Positions 54,275-63,593 of a stretch of DNA of 64,000 nucleotides are shown here, piece after piece. A program made the translations under genes and the position numbers. Source of the stretch: Erysipelotrichaceae bacterium (GTDB lineage: Bacteria; Bacillota_I; Bacilli_A; Erysipelotrichales; Coprobacillaceae); NCBI GenBank assembly GCA_018365815.1, contig JAGZJH010000008.1:1-64000 (forward strand). The letters run 5' to 3'. Position 1 is the stretch's first letter, and every line of letters starts with the position of its first letter. Under the pieces are notes generated by a model. That model did no database searches, had not been told where the DNA came from, and worked only from the letters and a program-made list of their open reading frames with translations.

Positions 54275-55195
54275 TCAATCTTTTATTTCTTCTTTTTTTA
54301 TTAAATGATTAATTTTATGACGTGGATGGGCTTTAAGATACGTATCTTGCAATTGACTGGTCGTTACATGAGTATAAATTTGTGTTGATGAAAGTGAAGC
54401 ATGTCCCATCATTTCTTGTACAATTCTTAAATCTGCTCCTTCATTTAATAAGTGAGTAGCAAATGTATGTCGCAACATATGAGGGTGAACTCGTTTATTT
54501 AGACTAGATTTCATCGATATTCTTTCTAAAATATTTGCTGCCCCTCTTGTTGTTAAAGGATTGCCTAGATGATTAACTAATAAATACGAATGTTGTTTTT
54601 CTTTCATCAATTCCTGTCTACTATTTTCTAGATACTCAATAATACTTAATTCACATATAGGATTAAAAACAACATAACGATATTTACCACCTTTACCCCT
54701 AATTAAAATTAACCCTTGCTCATAATTAATATCTTCTAATTTAATATTCACCGCTTCACTAATACGTATTCCCGTTGCGTATAATAATTCTAAAAGCATT
54801 CTATTACGTATATCTAACAACGAATCACCGATGACTTCTAATAATGCTTCAAATTCTTCATAGTATAAAAACTCTGGGTTTCTTTGATTTTTTTTAGGTA
54901 AACTCACTAACTCAAACGGATTTAGTGAAACAACTTCATTTTTTTCTAAATAGCGATAAAAGGTCCTTAAAACGCTAATTTGATGACGAATGCTAATATT
55001 TTTATTTTTTTTGTTATGAAGACTAACAATATACCCTCTCACGTCTTTATATTGAAGATCATTAAATTCTAACTGTTCAATCGTTAAATAATCTTGAAAT
55101 TGCTGAATTTCACGTATATAAGAACGAATTGTTAATGAAGAATAATGTTTTTGATTAGTTAAATATTGTTTATATAACTCAATCCATTTGTTCAT
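54275..55195 (-). CDS. xerC: tyrosine recombinase XerC
   Basis: 306 residues. N-terminal SAM-like core-binding domain, then the catalytic domain: Arg in TGIRISEA, HMLRHTF, GHASL and Tyr in TQIYTHV. Site-specific recombinase for chromosome dimer resolution (the CodV position in Bacillus). It overlaps trmFO by 17 nt. hslV-hslU-codY, which usually follow, are absent. Confidence 0.93.
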   Translation of the reverse strand: MNKWIELYKQYLTNQKHYSSLTIRSYIREIQQFQDYLTIEQLEFNDLQYKDVRGYIVSLHNKKNKNISIRHQISVLRTFYRYLEKNEVVSLNPFELVSLPKKNQRNPEFLYYEEFEALLEVIGDSLLDIRNRMLLELLYATGIRISEAVNIKLEDINYEQGLILIRGKGGKYRYVVFNPICELSIIEYLENSRQELMKEKQHSYLLVNHLGNPLTTRGAANILERISMKSSLNKRVHPHMLRHTFATHLLNEGADLRIVQEMMGHASLSSTQIYTHVTTSQLQDTYLKAHPRHKINHLIKKEEIKD

Positions 55196-56480
55196 TAATT
55201 ATTTCTTCCATTGTTTTAATTGCTAATGAAGCGTAGGCTGCTTTTTTCTCTTTCTTTTTAACACGTTCTTTTAAATCCGGTAAAATTCCAAAATTAGCCT
55301 TCATTGGTTGAAAATTATTTTCATCACCATGCGTAATATAATGTGCTAAAGCACCTATCACTGTACGTGAATCAAACTTAATCAACGGTTGATGATTGAG
55401 TAAACGTGCCATATTAATTCCGGCTACAATTCCACTTGAAGCTGACTCTACATAACCTTCAACTCCAGTTAGTTGTCCTGCAAAAAATAAATCATCACGT
55501 TTTTTATATTGGTAAGTTGGACGAAGATGTTTTGGCGAACATATAAATGAATTACGATGCATCACACCATAACGAACTATTTGACAATTTTCAAGTCCTG
55601 GAATCATTGATAAAATACGTTTTTGTTCCGGCCAAGTTAAATGTGTTTGAAATCCTACAATATTATATAATGAAGCAACAGCATTATCTTGTCTTAATTG
55701 AACGACTGCATAAGGACGTGTTCCATCTGGTCGTTCAAGCCCTACCGGTTTCATCGGTCCAAATAATAAAGTTTGACGCCCTCGTCTTGCAATTTCTTCA
55801 AAAGGCATACATCCTTCAAAAAACTTTTCCTCAAAATCCTTTGGTTTAACAACTTCAGCATGAATTAGAGCATCATAAAATCGATTAAACTCATCCTCAT
55901 TCATTGGACAATTAATGTACTCTGCTTCACCTTTATCATAACGAGATTTAAAATATGCTTTTGTAAAATCTATACTCTCTTTTTTAACAATAGGCGCAGC
56001 GGCATCATAAAAATAAAAATAATCATCACCTAGTAATTCTTGTATTTTTAAAGCTAAACCTTTTGAAGTTAGTGGCCCAGTTGCAATAATTGTAGGTCCT
56101 TCTAAAATCTCTGTGACTTCTTCATCAATGACTTCAACTAATTCATGATTTTTAATATAATTTGTGACTGCTTTTGAAAAACCAAATCGATCTACAGCTA
56201 AAGAACCTCCGGCTGGTACAGCATATTCTCTGGCAAATTTAATAATAATGCTATCAAGCATACACATTTCTTCTTTTAACACCCCAACTGCATTAGTTAA
56301 TCCATCAGCACGAAGTGAATTTGAACAAACTAATTCCGCAAAATATTCACTTTGATGTGCTTCTGTTGATTTTTTAGGACGCATTTCATATAGACGTACT
56401 TTAATTCCTCTTTGAATTAATTGATGCGTTGCCTCGCACCCGGCTAATCCAGCCCCTATAACATTTACAATTTTTTCCAT
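55179..56480 (-). CDS. trmFO: tRNA (uracil-5-)-methyltransferase TrmFO
   Basis: 433 residues from the ATG at 56480 (AAGGAGG upstream). Folate- and FAD-dependent m5U54 methylation. GAGLAGCEA binds FAD; MRPKKSTEAHQS and the CSNSLR segment hold family residues. Between topA and xerC, as in Bacillus. Ends in TGA, showing that TGA is a real stop here. Confidence 0.96.
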   Translation of the reverse strand: MEKIVNVIGAGLAGCEATHQLIQRGIKVRLYEMRPKKSTEAHQSEYFAELVCSNSLRADGLTNAVGVLKEEMCMLDSIIIKFAREYAVPAGGSLAVDRFGFSKAVTNYIKNHELVEVIDEEVTEILEGPTIIATGPLTSKGLALKIQELLGDDYFYFYDAAAPIVKKESIDFTKAYFKSRYDKGEAEYINCPMNEDEFNRFYDALIHAEVVKPKDFEEKFFEGCMPFEEIARRGRQTLLFGPMKPVGLERPDGTRPYAVVQLRQDNAVASLYNIVGFQTHLTWPEQKRILSMIPGLENCQIVRYGVMHRNSFICSPKHLRPTYQYKKRDDLFFAGQLTGVEGYVESASSGIVAGINMARLLNHQPLIKFDSRTVIGALAHYITHGDENNFQPMKANFGILPDLKERVKKKEKKAAYASLAIKTMEEIINEQMD

Positions 56481-56499
56481 CTTAACCTCCTTATAAACA

Positions 56500-56522
56500 T
56501 AGGGTAACACTTTGTTACCCTA
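56500..56522 (-). promoter_or_regulatory. hairpin between topA and trmFO
   Basis: On the minus strand TAGGGTAAC-AAAGT-GTTACCCTA, nine perfect pairs starting at the topA stop codon. No T-run, so more likely an RNA stability or processing element than a terminator. Confidence 0.5.
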
Positions 56523-58607
56523 CTTAATAATTGTTTTACATTTTGGATAATTACTACATGCTTTAAACTCTCCAAAACGTCCTTTTTTCAAAACAACTTG
56601 CCCGCCACAATTTGGACACACTTCACCATCTACAATAACAGGCTCTTGTTTTGTACTCCCTTTTTCTTTTTTCTTGATATATTTACATTCAGGATAATTG
56701 CTGCATGCTTCAAATTTTCCATAGCGTCCCATTTTATAAATCATTGGGCTACCACATTCTGGACAAAGTTCACCAGTTTGCTCAACTTGTGTTTCATCTT
56801 TTTTTATGTATTTACATGATGGAAAATTACTACATGCAACAAATGTTCCATAGCGTCCTTTTCTTTCTACTAAATCATGACCGCACTCTGGACAAAGCTC
56901 ACCTGTTTTTTTAGCCTCTACTTGTTCCATATTTTCATAAGCATTTTCTAAAAGTGGATCAAAAATATCAACAAAACTTTGTAAAGCATCAACATAACTG
57001 TCTTTACCTTCCGCGATTTCATCTAACTCTTTTTCCATTTCAGCAGTATAAACAACATTAATAATGCTATCAAAGAATTTAGTCAATTGATCGCTCGTTA
57101 AAATTCCTGATTCAGTCGGTTTAAATCGCTTATCTTCTAATTGAACGTAATCTCTTGATGTAATTGTATCAATAATACTTGCATAAGTACTTGGACGACC
57201 AATTCCTAATTCTTCCATTGTTTTAATTAATTTCGCTTCTGAATAACGAGCTGGTGGTTTAGTAAAATGTTGTGTTTTTGTAATTTCCTTACTTTCAATT
57301 TGGGTGTTTTCTTCAAGTTCAGGTAAATAAGTATCCACTGACTGATCATAATCACCATACAGTCTTAAATACCCATCAAATTTAATTGTTGACCCGTTGG
57401 CTTTAAATTCATAACCGTTATTTTCTAAACTTACAGCAGTAGCATCAAATTTAGCAGGTGCCATTAATGATGAAACAGCTCTTGAATAAATTAGTTTATA
57501 TAATTTATATTCATCATTTGTTAAATATTTTTTAACAGACTCCGGGAAACGCATAACACTAGTTGGACGAATCGCTTCATGTGCATCTTGAACATTTTCT
57601 GTTTTTTTAGCCACTTTTTTTCTACCTACATATTCTTTCCCATATTTTTGTTCAATATAAGATAGTGCATCATTGACAAATAAATCTGACAATCGAACAG
57701 AATCCGTACGCATATAAGTAATTAAACCAACTGTTTCATCTTCTAAATCAATACCTTCATAAAGTTTTTGGGCAAATCGCATTGTTTTTTTAGCATTAAA
57801 TCCTAATTTAGATGATGCTGTTTGTTGTAAAGTTGACGTAATAAAAGGGGCTTTTGAATCTCTTTTTTTGTCAGTCTTTTTAACTTCTTTAATATTAAAA
57901 AGTGGGCTTAATTGGTTATAAATTGTTTCTGCTTCATCAACATTATGAATTTCACATTTACGATTTTTATACTTTGTTAACTCTGCTTCAAAATCAATTT
58001 TATCTTTTTCAAATTTAGCATTTATATGCCAATATTCTTTTGGCTTAAACTTTTCAATTTCACGCTCACGTTCAACAATCAATCTTAACGCTACTGATTG
58101 AACACGTCCTGCTGATTTTGATTTAATTTTCTTTTGTAATAATTTAGATAATTTAAATCCGATTATACGGTCTAAAACACGGCGTGTTTCCTGCGATTTA
58201 ACTAAATCTTGATCTATTTTTCGAGGGTGATTTAACGCATCAATGACCGCATCTTTTGTTACCTCATTAAACACTACACGATTTTCTAAGTTTTGATCAA
58301 TATTTAACACTTCCGCTAAATGCCATGAAATGGCTTCACCTTCACGATCAGGGTCGGTCGCTAAATAAACCTCATCACTATCTTTAACTATTTTTTTCAA
58401 TTCACTAACAACTGATTTTTTTTCTTTACTAATGACGTATTTAGGTTCAAATTGATTTTCAATATCAACCCCTAAACCACCTTTACCACTCGTCGCTAAA
58501 TCTCGTATATGTCCTTTTGAAGAAGTTACTACATAGTCCTTCCCCAAATATTTCTCTATCGTTTTAGATTTGGAAGGCGATTCCACTATTACTAACTTTT
58601 TTCCCAT
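56520..58607 (-). CDS. topA: DNA topoisomerase I
   Basis: 695 residues from the ATG at 58607 (AGGGAGG upstream). Relaxes negative supercoils. Toprim domain (VIVESPSKSKT, DPDREGEA), catalytic Tyr in GLITYMRTDS near residue 298, then three C-terminal four-Cys zinc ribbons (CPECG...CSNFPSC and two more). Confidence 0.96.
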   Translation of the reverse strand: MGKKLVIVESPSKSKTIEKYLGKDYVVTSSKGHIRDLATSGKGGLGVDIENQFEPKYVISKEKKSVVSELKKIVKDSDEVYLATDPDREGEAISWHLAEVLNIDQNLENRVVFNEVTKDAVIDALNHPRKIDQDLVKSQETRRVLDRIIGFKLSKLLQKKIKSKSAGRVQSVALRLIVEREREIEKFKPKEYWHINAKFEKDKIDFEAELTKYKNRKCEIHNVDEAETIYNQLSPLFNIKEVKKTDKKRDSKAPFITSTLQQTASSKLGFNAKKTMRFAQKLYEGIDLEDETVGLITYMRTDSVRLSDLFVNDALSYIEQKYGKEYVGRKKVAKKTENVQDAHEAIRPTSVMRFPESVKKYLTNDEYKLYKLIYSRAVSSLMAPAKFDATAVSLENNGYEFKANGSTIKFDGYLRLYGDYDQSVDTYLPELEENTQIESKEITKTQHFTKPPARYSEAKLIKTMEELGIGRPSTYASIIDTITSRDYVQLEDKRFKPTESGILTSDQLTKFFDSIINVVYTAEMEKELDEIAEGKDSYVDALQSFVDIFDPLLENAYENMEQVEAKKTGELCPECGHDLVERKGRYGTFVACSNFPSCKYIKKDETQVEQTGELCPECGSPMIYKMGRYGKFEACSNYPECKYIKKKEKGSTKQEPVIVDGEVCPNCGGQVVLKKGRFGEFKACSNYPKCKTIIK

Positions 58608-58672
58608 ACAATCCTCCCTTTCTTTTATCCTTATCATTTATTACATTTTTTTTTAAGATTGTCAACTAAAAA

Positions 58673-59419
58673 TTAAATCAATTCATTGAAATCACACAAA
58701 AGATGTGCTCCTTGTGAAATCAAATAATTACATCCATCATGATCATCTAATCGACTTGGAACACAATAGATTTCTTTTCCTTGCTCTAAGGCAAACCCAA
58801 CTGAAATCATAGTTCCGCTTTTTCTTTTGGCTTCAACAACAACTAATTTTTGTGATAATCCTGCTACAATTCTATTTCTTGCAGGAAAATATTTTCGATG
58901 TGGTTTTGTCATACCGGGATATTCACTTACGATAAGATGATCTTTTTTTATAATTTCATAAATTAAAAAATTTCTAGACGGATAACAATAATCAATTCCA
59001 CTTCCTAAAACCGCAATTGTTTTCCCTTTTTGATCAATGGCTCCAATATGACAATATGTATCAATTCCTTTAGCAAGACCACTTACAACCACCTGATTAT
59101 GCTTCGCTAAAAACTTACTAATTGAAATTGCGGAATTTTTACCATATTCACTTGGATTACGCATTCCTACCATCGCAATTGTATTTTCATTAACCAAACT
59201 TAAATCTCCATAATAAAACAACACAAAGGGAGGTTGACCAATTTCCTTTAAACAAGTAGGATAATCCTCACTCACAAGAGTAGTATATTGACATTTCATA
59301 TCTTTTTTTAATTGTTTAAAATATTCATAATCAATCACTTCCTTTTGAATTAAAGCATGATAAATCAGATCAAAATCTCCTTCATATTTTAATGCAAAAT
59401 ATAATAAAGTATCTTCCAT
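58673..59419 (-). CDS. dprA: DNA processing protein DprA (Smf)
   Basis: 248 residues. Loads RecA on incoming single-stranded DNA. Rossmann-like core with GLAKGIDTYCH, GSGIDYCYPSRN and FPARNRIVAGLS. The N-terminal SAM region is reduced and the C-terminal winged helix is absent, so this is a short form. Between rnhB and topA. Confidence 0.92.
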   Translation of the reverse strand: MEDTLLYFALKYEGDFDLIYHALIQKEVIDYEYFKQLKKDMKCQYTTLVSEDYPTCLKEIGQPPFVLFYYGDLSLVNENTIAMVGMRNPSEYGKNSAISISKFLAKHNQVVVSGLAKGIDTYCHIGAIDQKGKTIAVLGSGIDYCYPSRNFLIYEIIKKDHLIVSEYPGMTKPHRKYFPARNRIVAGLSQKLVVVEAKRKSGTMISVGFALEQGKEIYCVPSRLDDHDGCNYLISQGAHLLCDFNELI

Positions 59420-59480
59420 TTTTTCTCACCTCTTTATTTTATACCGGCAAGTGAGTATAAATACTTCAAAAAAATAAAAA

Positions 59481-59499
59481 AATCACTTAAAAAGTGATT
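59481..59499 (-). terminator. terminator of rnhB
   Basis: On the minus strand AATCACTT-TTT-AAGTGATT followed by TTTTTTATTTTTTT, overlapping the rnhB stop. Confidence 0.8.
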
Positions 59500-60124
59500 A
59501 AAAATCAAAAGTCATTTGTTTAAGACACATACTCTTTACTGGCTCAAATGTTTTTCGATGAATAGGTAAAACACCATATTTTTCTAATGCTTCTTTATGT
59601 TGTTTAGTCGGATATCCCTTATGTGAAGCAAATCCATACTGTGGATACTGTTGATCATAAGCTTTCATAATACGATCACGAGAAACTTTAGCCAAAATAC
59701 TAGCAGCAGCAATACTAATTGAACGAGCATCTCCTTTAATAATTGGTAAATGATTAAAACGTTCGTCTAACTTCATTGCATCAGTTAAGACAAAATCTGG
59801 ACGAAGCAATAATTTTTCAATTCCTTCCTCCATTCCTTTTTTACTGGCTTGATAGATATTAATTTTATCAATTATCTTTTCGTCATACACAATCACCTGA
59901 TAATCAAGCGCATTTTCAATGATCACATCATAGAGCATTTCTCGTTTCTTTTCACTGATTTTTTTAGAATCATTAATTCGTTGATCGTTAAAGTCATTAG
60001 GTAAAATAACAGTTGCAATAACTACAGGACCAGCAATAGGGCCACGCCCTGCTTCATCACAACCGGCAATAACTTGATAACCTTGATCAATATAATACTG
60101 CTCAAACTCACGCATATTATTCAT
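59498..60124 (-). CDS. rnhB: ribonuclease HII
   Basis: 208 residues. Removes ribonucleotides from DNA hybrids. GCDEAGRGPIAGPV (first two acidic residues) and the HKGYPTKQH region are intact. The start is uncertain: ATG at 60124 overlaps rbgA by 8 nt; 60115 or a GTG at 60130 are alternatives. Confidence 0.94.
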   Translation of the reverse strand: MNNMREFEQYYIDQGYQVIAGCDEAGRGPIAGPVVIATVILPNDFNDQRINDSKKISEKKREMLYDVIIENALDYQVIVYDEKIIDKINIYQASKKGMEEGIEKLLLRPDFVLTDAMKLDERFNHLPIIKGDARSISIAAASILAKVSRDRIMKAYDQQYPQYGFASHKGYPTKQHKEALEKYGVLPIHRKTFEPVKSMCLKQMTFDF

Positions 60125-60980
60125 AATCACTCACACACTCCCAAGTGATTTTAGTAATAGAAGCATCTAATAAGTCATTTAAAACAATTTCAATAACTCG
60201 ATCATAATCAGTATAGCCATTTATCTTTTTTAAATGGCGACTTCTTGCAATAGTTTCAAAAGCATTTTCAATCCAATCATCTTCAAAATCATCAATTTGA
60301 AGACCATAACGTTGGTTAAGTGCATTAGGATAATTTTCTTCCAAATATTTTATCGCATATATAATTAATTCATCAAGCGGTAAAATGGTACTTTTAATCG
60401 ACCCAATAAGTGCAATATTCCTTGCTACAAACTCATTTTCAAACTTAGGCCATAAAACTCCTGGTGTATCAAATAATTCGAAATCATTATTGACACGAAT
60501 AATTTGTTGTGCTTTAGTCACACCTGGGCGATTTCCAGTAATTGTTGCTTTACGTGAAGCTAAACGATTGATAAAAGTCGATTTACCTACATTTGGAATA
60601 CCTACAACCATCGCTCTTACAGGTCTAGGCTTCAACCCACGACTGCGTTCTTTTTCCATTTTTTCTTTTAAAGCCTCTTTACAAATCTTAATAATTTTTT
60701 GATAATCATTAAAATCTTTTAAATTGACGCTAATTGCATAATACCCATTTTGTTGATAATAGTTTAACCACTCATTAACACGCTCACTATCTGCTAAATC
60801 TTTTTTAGTAATCACAATTAACCGAGGTTTATTTGTAATAATTTCATTAAACATTGGATTCTTTGATGCAAAAGGTGCACGACCATCAACTAATTCAATT
60901 ACAATATCAATAATCTTTAAACGCTCTGTAATTTCACGTCTTGCTTTAGCCATATGACCTGGAAACCATTGTATGCTCAT
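60117..60980 (-). CDS. rbgA: ribosome biogenesis GTPase RbgA (YlqF)
   Basis: 287 residues from the ATG at 60980 (AGGAGGG upstream). Late 50S assembly GTPase. Circularly permuted order: TKKD (G4) before GIPNVGKST (G1) and DTPGVLWP (G3), with QWFPGHMAKAR at the N-terminus. 11 nt after lepB. Confidence 0.95.
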   Translation of the reverse strand: MSIQWFPGHMAKARREITERLKIIDIVIELVDGRAPFASKNPMFNEIITNKPRLIVITKKDLADSERVNEWLNYYQQNGYYAISVNLKDFNDYQKIIKICKEALKEKMEKERSRGLKPRPVRAMVVGIPNVGKSTFINRLASRKATITGNRPGVTKAQQIIRVNNDFELFDTPGVLWPKFENEFVARNIALIGSIKSTILPLDELIIYAIKYLEENYPNALNQRYGLQIDDFEDDWIENAFETIARSRHLKKINGYTDYDRVIEIVLNDLLDASITKITWECVSDYE

Positions 60981-60991
60981 TACTTTCCCTC

Positions 60992-61546
60992 CTATTCTAT
61001 CCAATCAAAATGATTAAATGGATAAATTACCACTCCATCTTTTCCTAAAAAATCTTCAAAATCAAATGCCCCAAAATATCTTGAATCTTTTGAATTTAGT
61101 CGATTATCACCTAAAATAAAGTATTTTCCTTCTGGAACTACTGTCTCAAAATCTTCTGTAAATACATTAGTTCCATATTTACGTTTTGCCGCTTCAACAT
61201 AATCTTTATCTAAAAAATCTTCTTCATATTTAACGCCATCGATATACAATACATCATTTTCATATTTGATTGCCTCACCTGGAAAACCAATGACACGTTT
61301 AATAATATTTTCTTGGTCTTCTTCACAATAAGCAACGACAACATCAAAACGTTTTAATGAAGATTCTTTAAGTCCAATCACATTGATTAAAGCTAGGTCG
61401 TTATCATGGACTGTCGGATACATTGACGAACCTATAATCGAAACCGGACGAACCACTTTTGTAAAAAACAAATGTGTAACAACTACTAACACCACCAGTT
61501 CAATTAAATATACCACAATTCCTTTAACCTTTGATTTTTTATCCAT
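60992..61546 (-). CDS. lepB: signal peptidase I
   Basis: 184 residues with one N-terminal membrane anchor (about 9-28). Ser41 in GSSMYPT and Lys83 in NIIKRVIGFPG form the catalytic dyad; GDNRLNSKDSRYFG is box E. Removes signal peptides of secreted proteins. First gene of lepB-rbgA-rnhB. Confidence 0.95.
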   Translation of the reverse strand: MDKKSKVKGIVVYLIELVVLVVVTHLFFTKVVRPVSIIGSSMYPTVHDNDLALINVIGLKESSLKRFDVVVAYCEEDQENIIKRVIGFPGEAIKYENDVLYIDGVKYEEDFLDKDYVEAAKRKYGTNVFTEDFETVVPEGKYFILGDNRLNSKDSRYFGAFDFEDFLGKDGVVIYPFNHFDWIE

Positions 61547-61575
61547 ATATATACCTCTTTTACTTACCTATTCAT

Positions 61576-61604
61576 ATTATACTAAATTTTCTACTACCAA
61601 GCAA
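61576..61604 (-). promoter_or_regulatory. promoter of lepB-rbgA-rnhB
   Basis: TTGCTT (61599-61604), 17 bp, TATAAT (61576-61581) on the minus strand. The -35 starts 5 bp from the 3' end of the group II intron. Confidence 0.75.
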
Positions 61605-61652
61605 TAAAAATAGGGTAGAGGAATAAATTCAAGATTTATTGCCTCCCCCATT

Positions 61653-61683
61653 GAACCGTACGTACGGGTCTCGTATACGGCTC
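61653..61683 (-). ncRNA. group II intron domain V
   Basis: GAGCCGTA pairs with TACGGTTC (8 pairs including a G-U), and the AGC catalytic triad is present. This is the active-site helix of the ribozyme; here it looks intact. Confidence 0.75.
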
Positions 61684-61821
61684 TACATTTATATCGATTT
61701 ACAAACTCTTAAGATAATAATTAAGGGGATTGACTAAACCAGATCTTCCCCCTTTTCTTATTCCTAAAATTATTGGTGATAGTATACAGTTCACTACTTT
61801 TAGCCTACTTCTTCTATACCA

Positions 61822-61871
61822 CCCTATCCTTGTGTTTGCGCATTTACCCTATCCTTGTGTTTGCGCATTTA
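61822..61871. repeat. 25-bp exact tandem duplication
   Basis: Two identical 25-bp copies (61822-61846 and 61847-61871), beginning CCCTATCC and ending GCATTTA, at the 3' end of the intron's reverse transcriptase frame. Confidence 0.95.
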
Positions 61872-62740
61872 TAGATTTCTTCATCACTAAAGTTGCATCT
61901 ACACGCTTTATTGAGTTTCATTAGATTTCCATAAATTGTTTTCCGTTTCTTCCACTGCTTGATAATGATACATCTTATCTTGTGGCGTAACCATTGTCCA
62001 AATTCATTTATGTAGTTCTTTATACTCCTTATCCTAAAATAGTTTATCCACCCTTTTACTATTTGATTTACTTTTATAAATGTTATCGCTAATGGCCTTG
62101 AAACAGCTTGTTTTCTTTTAAGATATTCTTGTATCTTTGAATATAAGCGTTTCTTTCTATCTTGGGTTGGCAAACATTTCCAATTTCCTTTGGTCTGATA
62201 AAATGTAAATCCTAAGAAATGTCATTTTGTTGGTCGAACTACTTTTGTCTTTGTTGCACTAACTTTCAAGAATAGTTTTCTTTCTAGCCACGATGCCACT
62301 GTCTTCATTACTCGATTTGCACTCATTTCACTTTTTACGAAAATGATACAATCATCTGCATGCCTCACAAATCTTAAATTTCTTGTTTCCGATTCTTTAT
62401 CAAATTTGTCTAGGTAGATATTAGATAAAATCACACTGATAGGTTTCCTTGTAGTACTTTTTCCATTGCCATATGTACACTTCTTCTTGGTCGAAATCCA
62501 AAACATGTTCACTGAATATTGGCTCATAGATTTCACTTAATACTTGAAACATCGCTTGTTGGATAACTCGGTCTACTACTGTTGGTATTCCTAATGGTCT
62601 TTGTTTCCCATTTGCTTTTGGAATATATACTCTTTTAACGCGCATTGGTCGATATTGTTTGTTCATTACATTGCTTATAGAGATTTGCACTCTATAAACG
62701 TTTCAATCCTTCAGTATTTCTTACCTACTATGACTTCATC
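61844..62740 (-). pseudogene. group II intron reverse transcriptase/maturase, decayed
   Basis: Fragments in three frames. IPKANGKQRPLGIPTVVDR and VIQQAMFQVLSEIYEPIFSEH (RT1-2) run to about 62500; GFRPRRS appears in another frame; then SVILSNIYLDKFDKE, FVRHADD (the YADD box with Tyr to His) and a maturase part (PLAITFIKVNQIVKGWINYF) in a third, crossed by one TGA (62222-62224). The block with the first catalytic Asp of RT3 is deleted, as is the N-terminus. It cannot work. Confidence 0.8.
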
Positions 62741-63094
62741 TGACTACTTATGGTAACCCTTTTTCGACCGAAGGTACTATTACTGATTTTAAAGTCTACT
62801 AGACTTCCTCGTCCATAAGATTTCCCGGGGTAAGACATAAACCCTATTTCTTTCACAACGTCTTGATTTATTGTCTTGGTTTTACGTTTACCTTTTGGAC
62901 TTCGATTGTTTAGCAACCTTATCCACCATTTAGCCTCATCAAGTTTCTGATCGTACGCTCAAAAGAATTGTTACATCACTTCTTCCACCCATGACATCAC
63001 TATCAGTGGCTTGTGGTTCACTACAATTGGCGGTAAATACCTGTGGTTGGTTTATCTCCAACTGAATTCATGCCATGCCCGGCACACTAAAAAA

Positions 63095-63117
63095 GGAGCA
63101 TATTTATCATATGCTCC
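63095..63117 (-). terminator. terminator of rplS (5' exon of the intron)
   Basis: On the minus strand GGAGCATAT pairs with ATATGCTCC (nine pairs), followed by TTTTTTA and then the intron's first base. Confidence 0.88.
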
Positions 63118-63126
63118 CAATCAAAA

Positions 63127-63483
63127 TTATTTTCTAATTTCTTTAATTCTTGCAGCTTTACCAGATAATCCACGTAAATAATGTAATTTAGCTCTACGTA
63201 CTTTACCAACTTTAACTACTTCAATACGATCAATAATTGGTGAATGAATTGGGAAAATTCTTTCAACTCCTACTTGATAAGAAATTTTTCTTACTGTAAA
63301 TGTTTCAGAAATTCCAGTTCCTTTACGTGCGATACAAACCCCTTCAAATAACTGAATACGGAATTTGTCACCTTCTTTGATTTTTACATAAACTTTTAAT
63401 GTATCCCCTGGTTTAAATGTAGGAACATCAGTTCTTAATTGTTTTTTAGTAATTTCTTGTACTAATTGCAAATTCATTGTCAC
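63127..63483 (-). CDS. rplS: 50S ribosomal protein L19
   Basis: 118 residues. Sits at the subunit interface of the 50S subunit. TFKPGDTLKVYVKIKEG, FEGVCIARKGTG and the C-terminal KVRRAKLHYLRGLSGKAARI are standard. Downstream of trmD, with its own promoter and a structured leader. Confidence 0.97.
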   Translation of the reverse strand: MTMNLQLVQEITKKQLRTDVPTFKPGDTLKVYVKIKEGDKFRIQLFEGVCIARKGTGISETFTVRKISYQVGVERIFPIHSPIIDRIEVVKVGKVRRAKLHYLRGLSGKAARIKEIRK

Positions 63484-63558
63484 TTTCTCCTTTTTTCAAT
63501 TTTTTCTTCAAAGTTCATAAGCATTTCTTAGCGGAACTTTTGCGTCCATTACAAAGAC
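63484..63558 (-). promoter_or_regulatory. rplS leader, candidate L19 leader
   Basis: AAAGTTC (63534-63540 on the minus strand) pairs perfectly with GAACTTT (63510-63516) across a loop that holds an inner TAAG/CTTA pair. L19 leaders lie in this trmD-rplS gap in Firmicutes and allow autoregulation. I cannot run a covariance model, so the match is by position and structure. Confidence 0.5.
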
Positions 63559-63564
63559 TTGTAA

Positions 63565-63593
63565 ATTATATCACTATTTTATTTCAAAATCAA
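63565..63593 (-). promoter_or_regulatory. promoter of rplS
   Basis: TTGATT (63588-63593), 17 bp, TATAAT (63565-63570) on the minus strand. The -35 lies within the end of trmD. Confidence 0.75.

Larger units (their letters stand above)
61610..63087 (-). mobile_element. group II intron, probably bacterial class C (IIC), ORF decayed
   Basis: The 5' end GTGTGCCGGGCATGG (from 63087) and the 3' end CTCTACCCTAT (to 61610) are intact group II termini. Domain V is at 61653-61683 (GAGCCGTA...TACGGTTC) and a domain VI-like hairpin with a branch-type A lies at 61610-61652. The intron sits one base after the T-run of the rplS terminator, the target class C introns use. At 1478 bp it is several hundred bases shorter than usual. 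The encoded reverse transcriptase is broken. Confidence 0.85.

Noticed and set aside
62728..62916. A 62-codon open frame within the intron
   Set aside because: It lies in the ribozyme part (domain I-III region), has no Shine-Dalgarno and no protein-like pattern; it is a chance frame in structured RNA.
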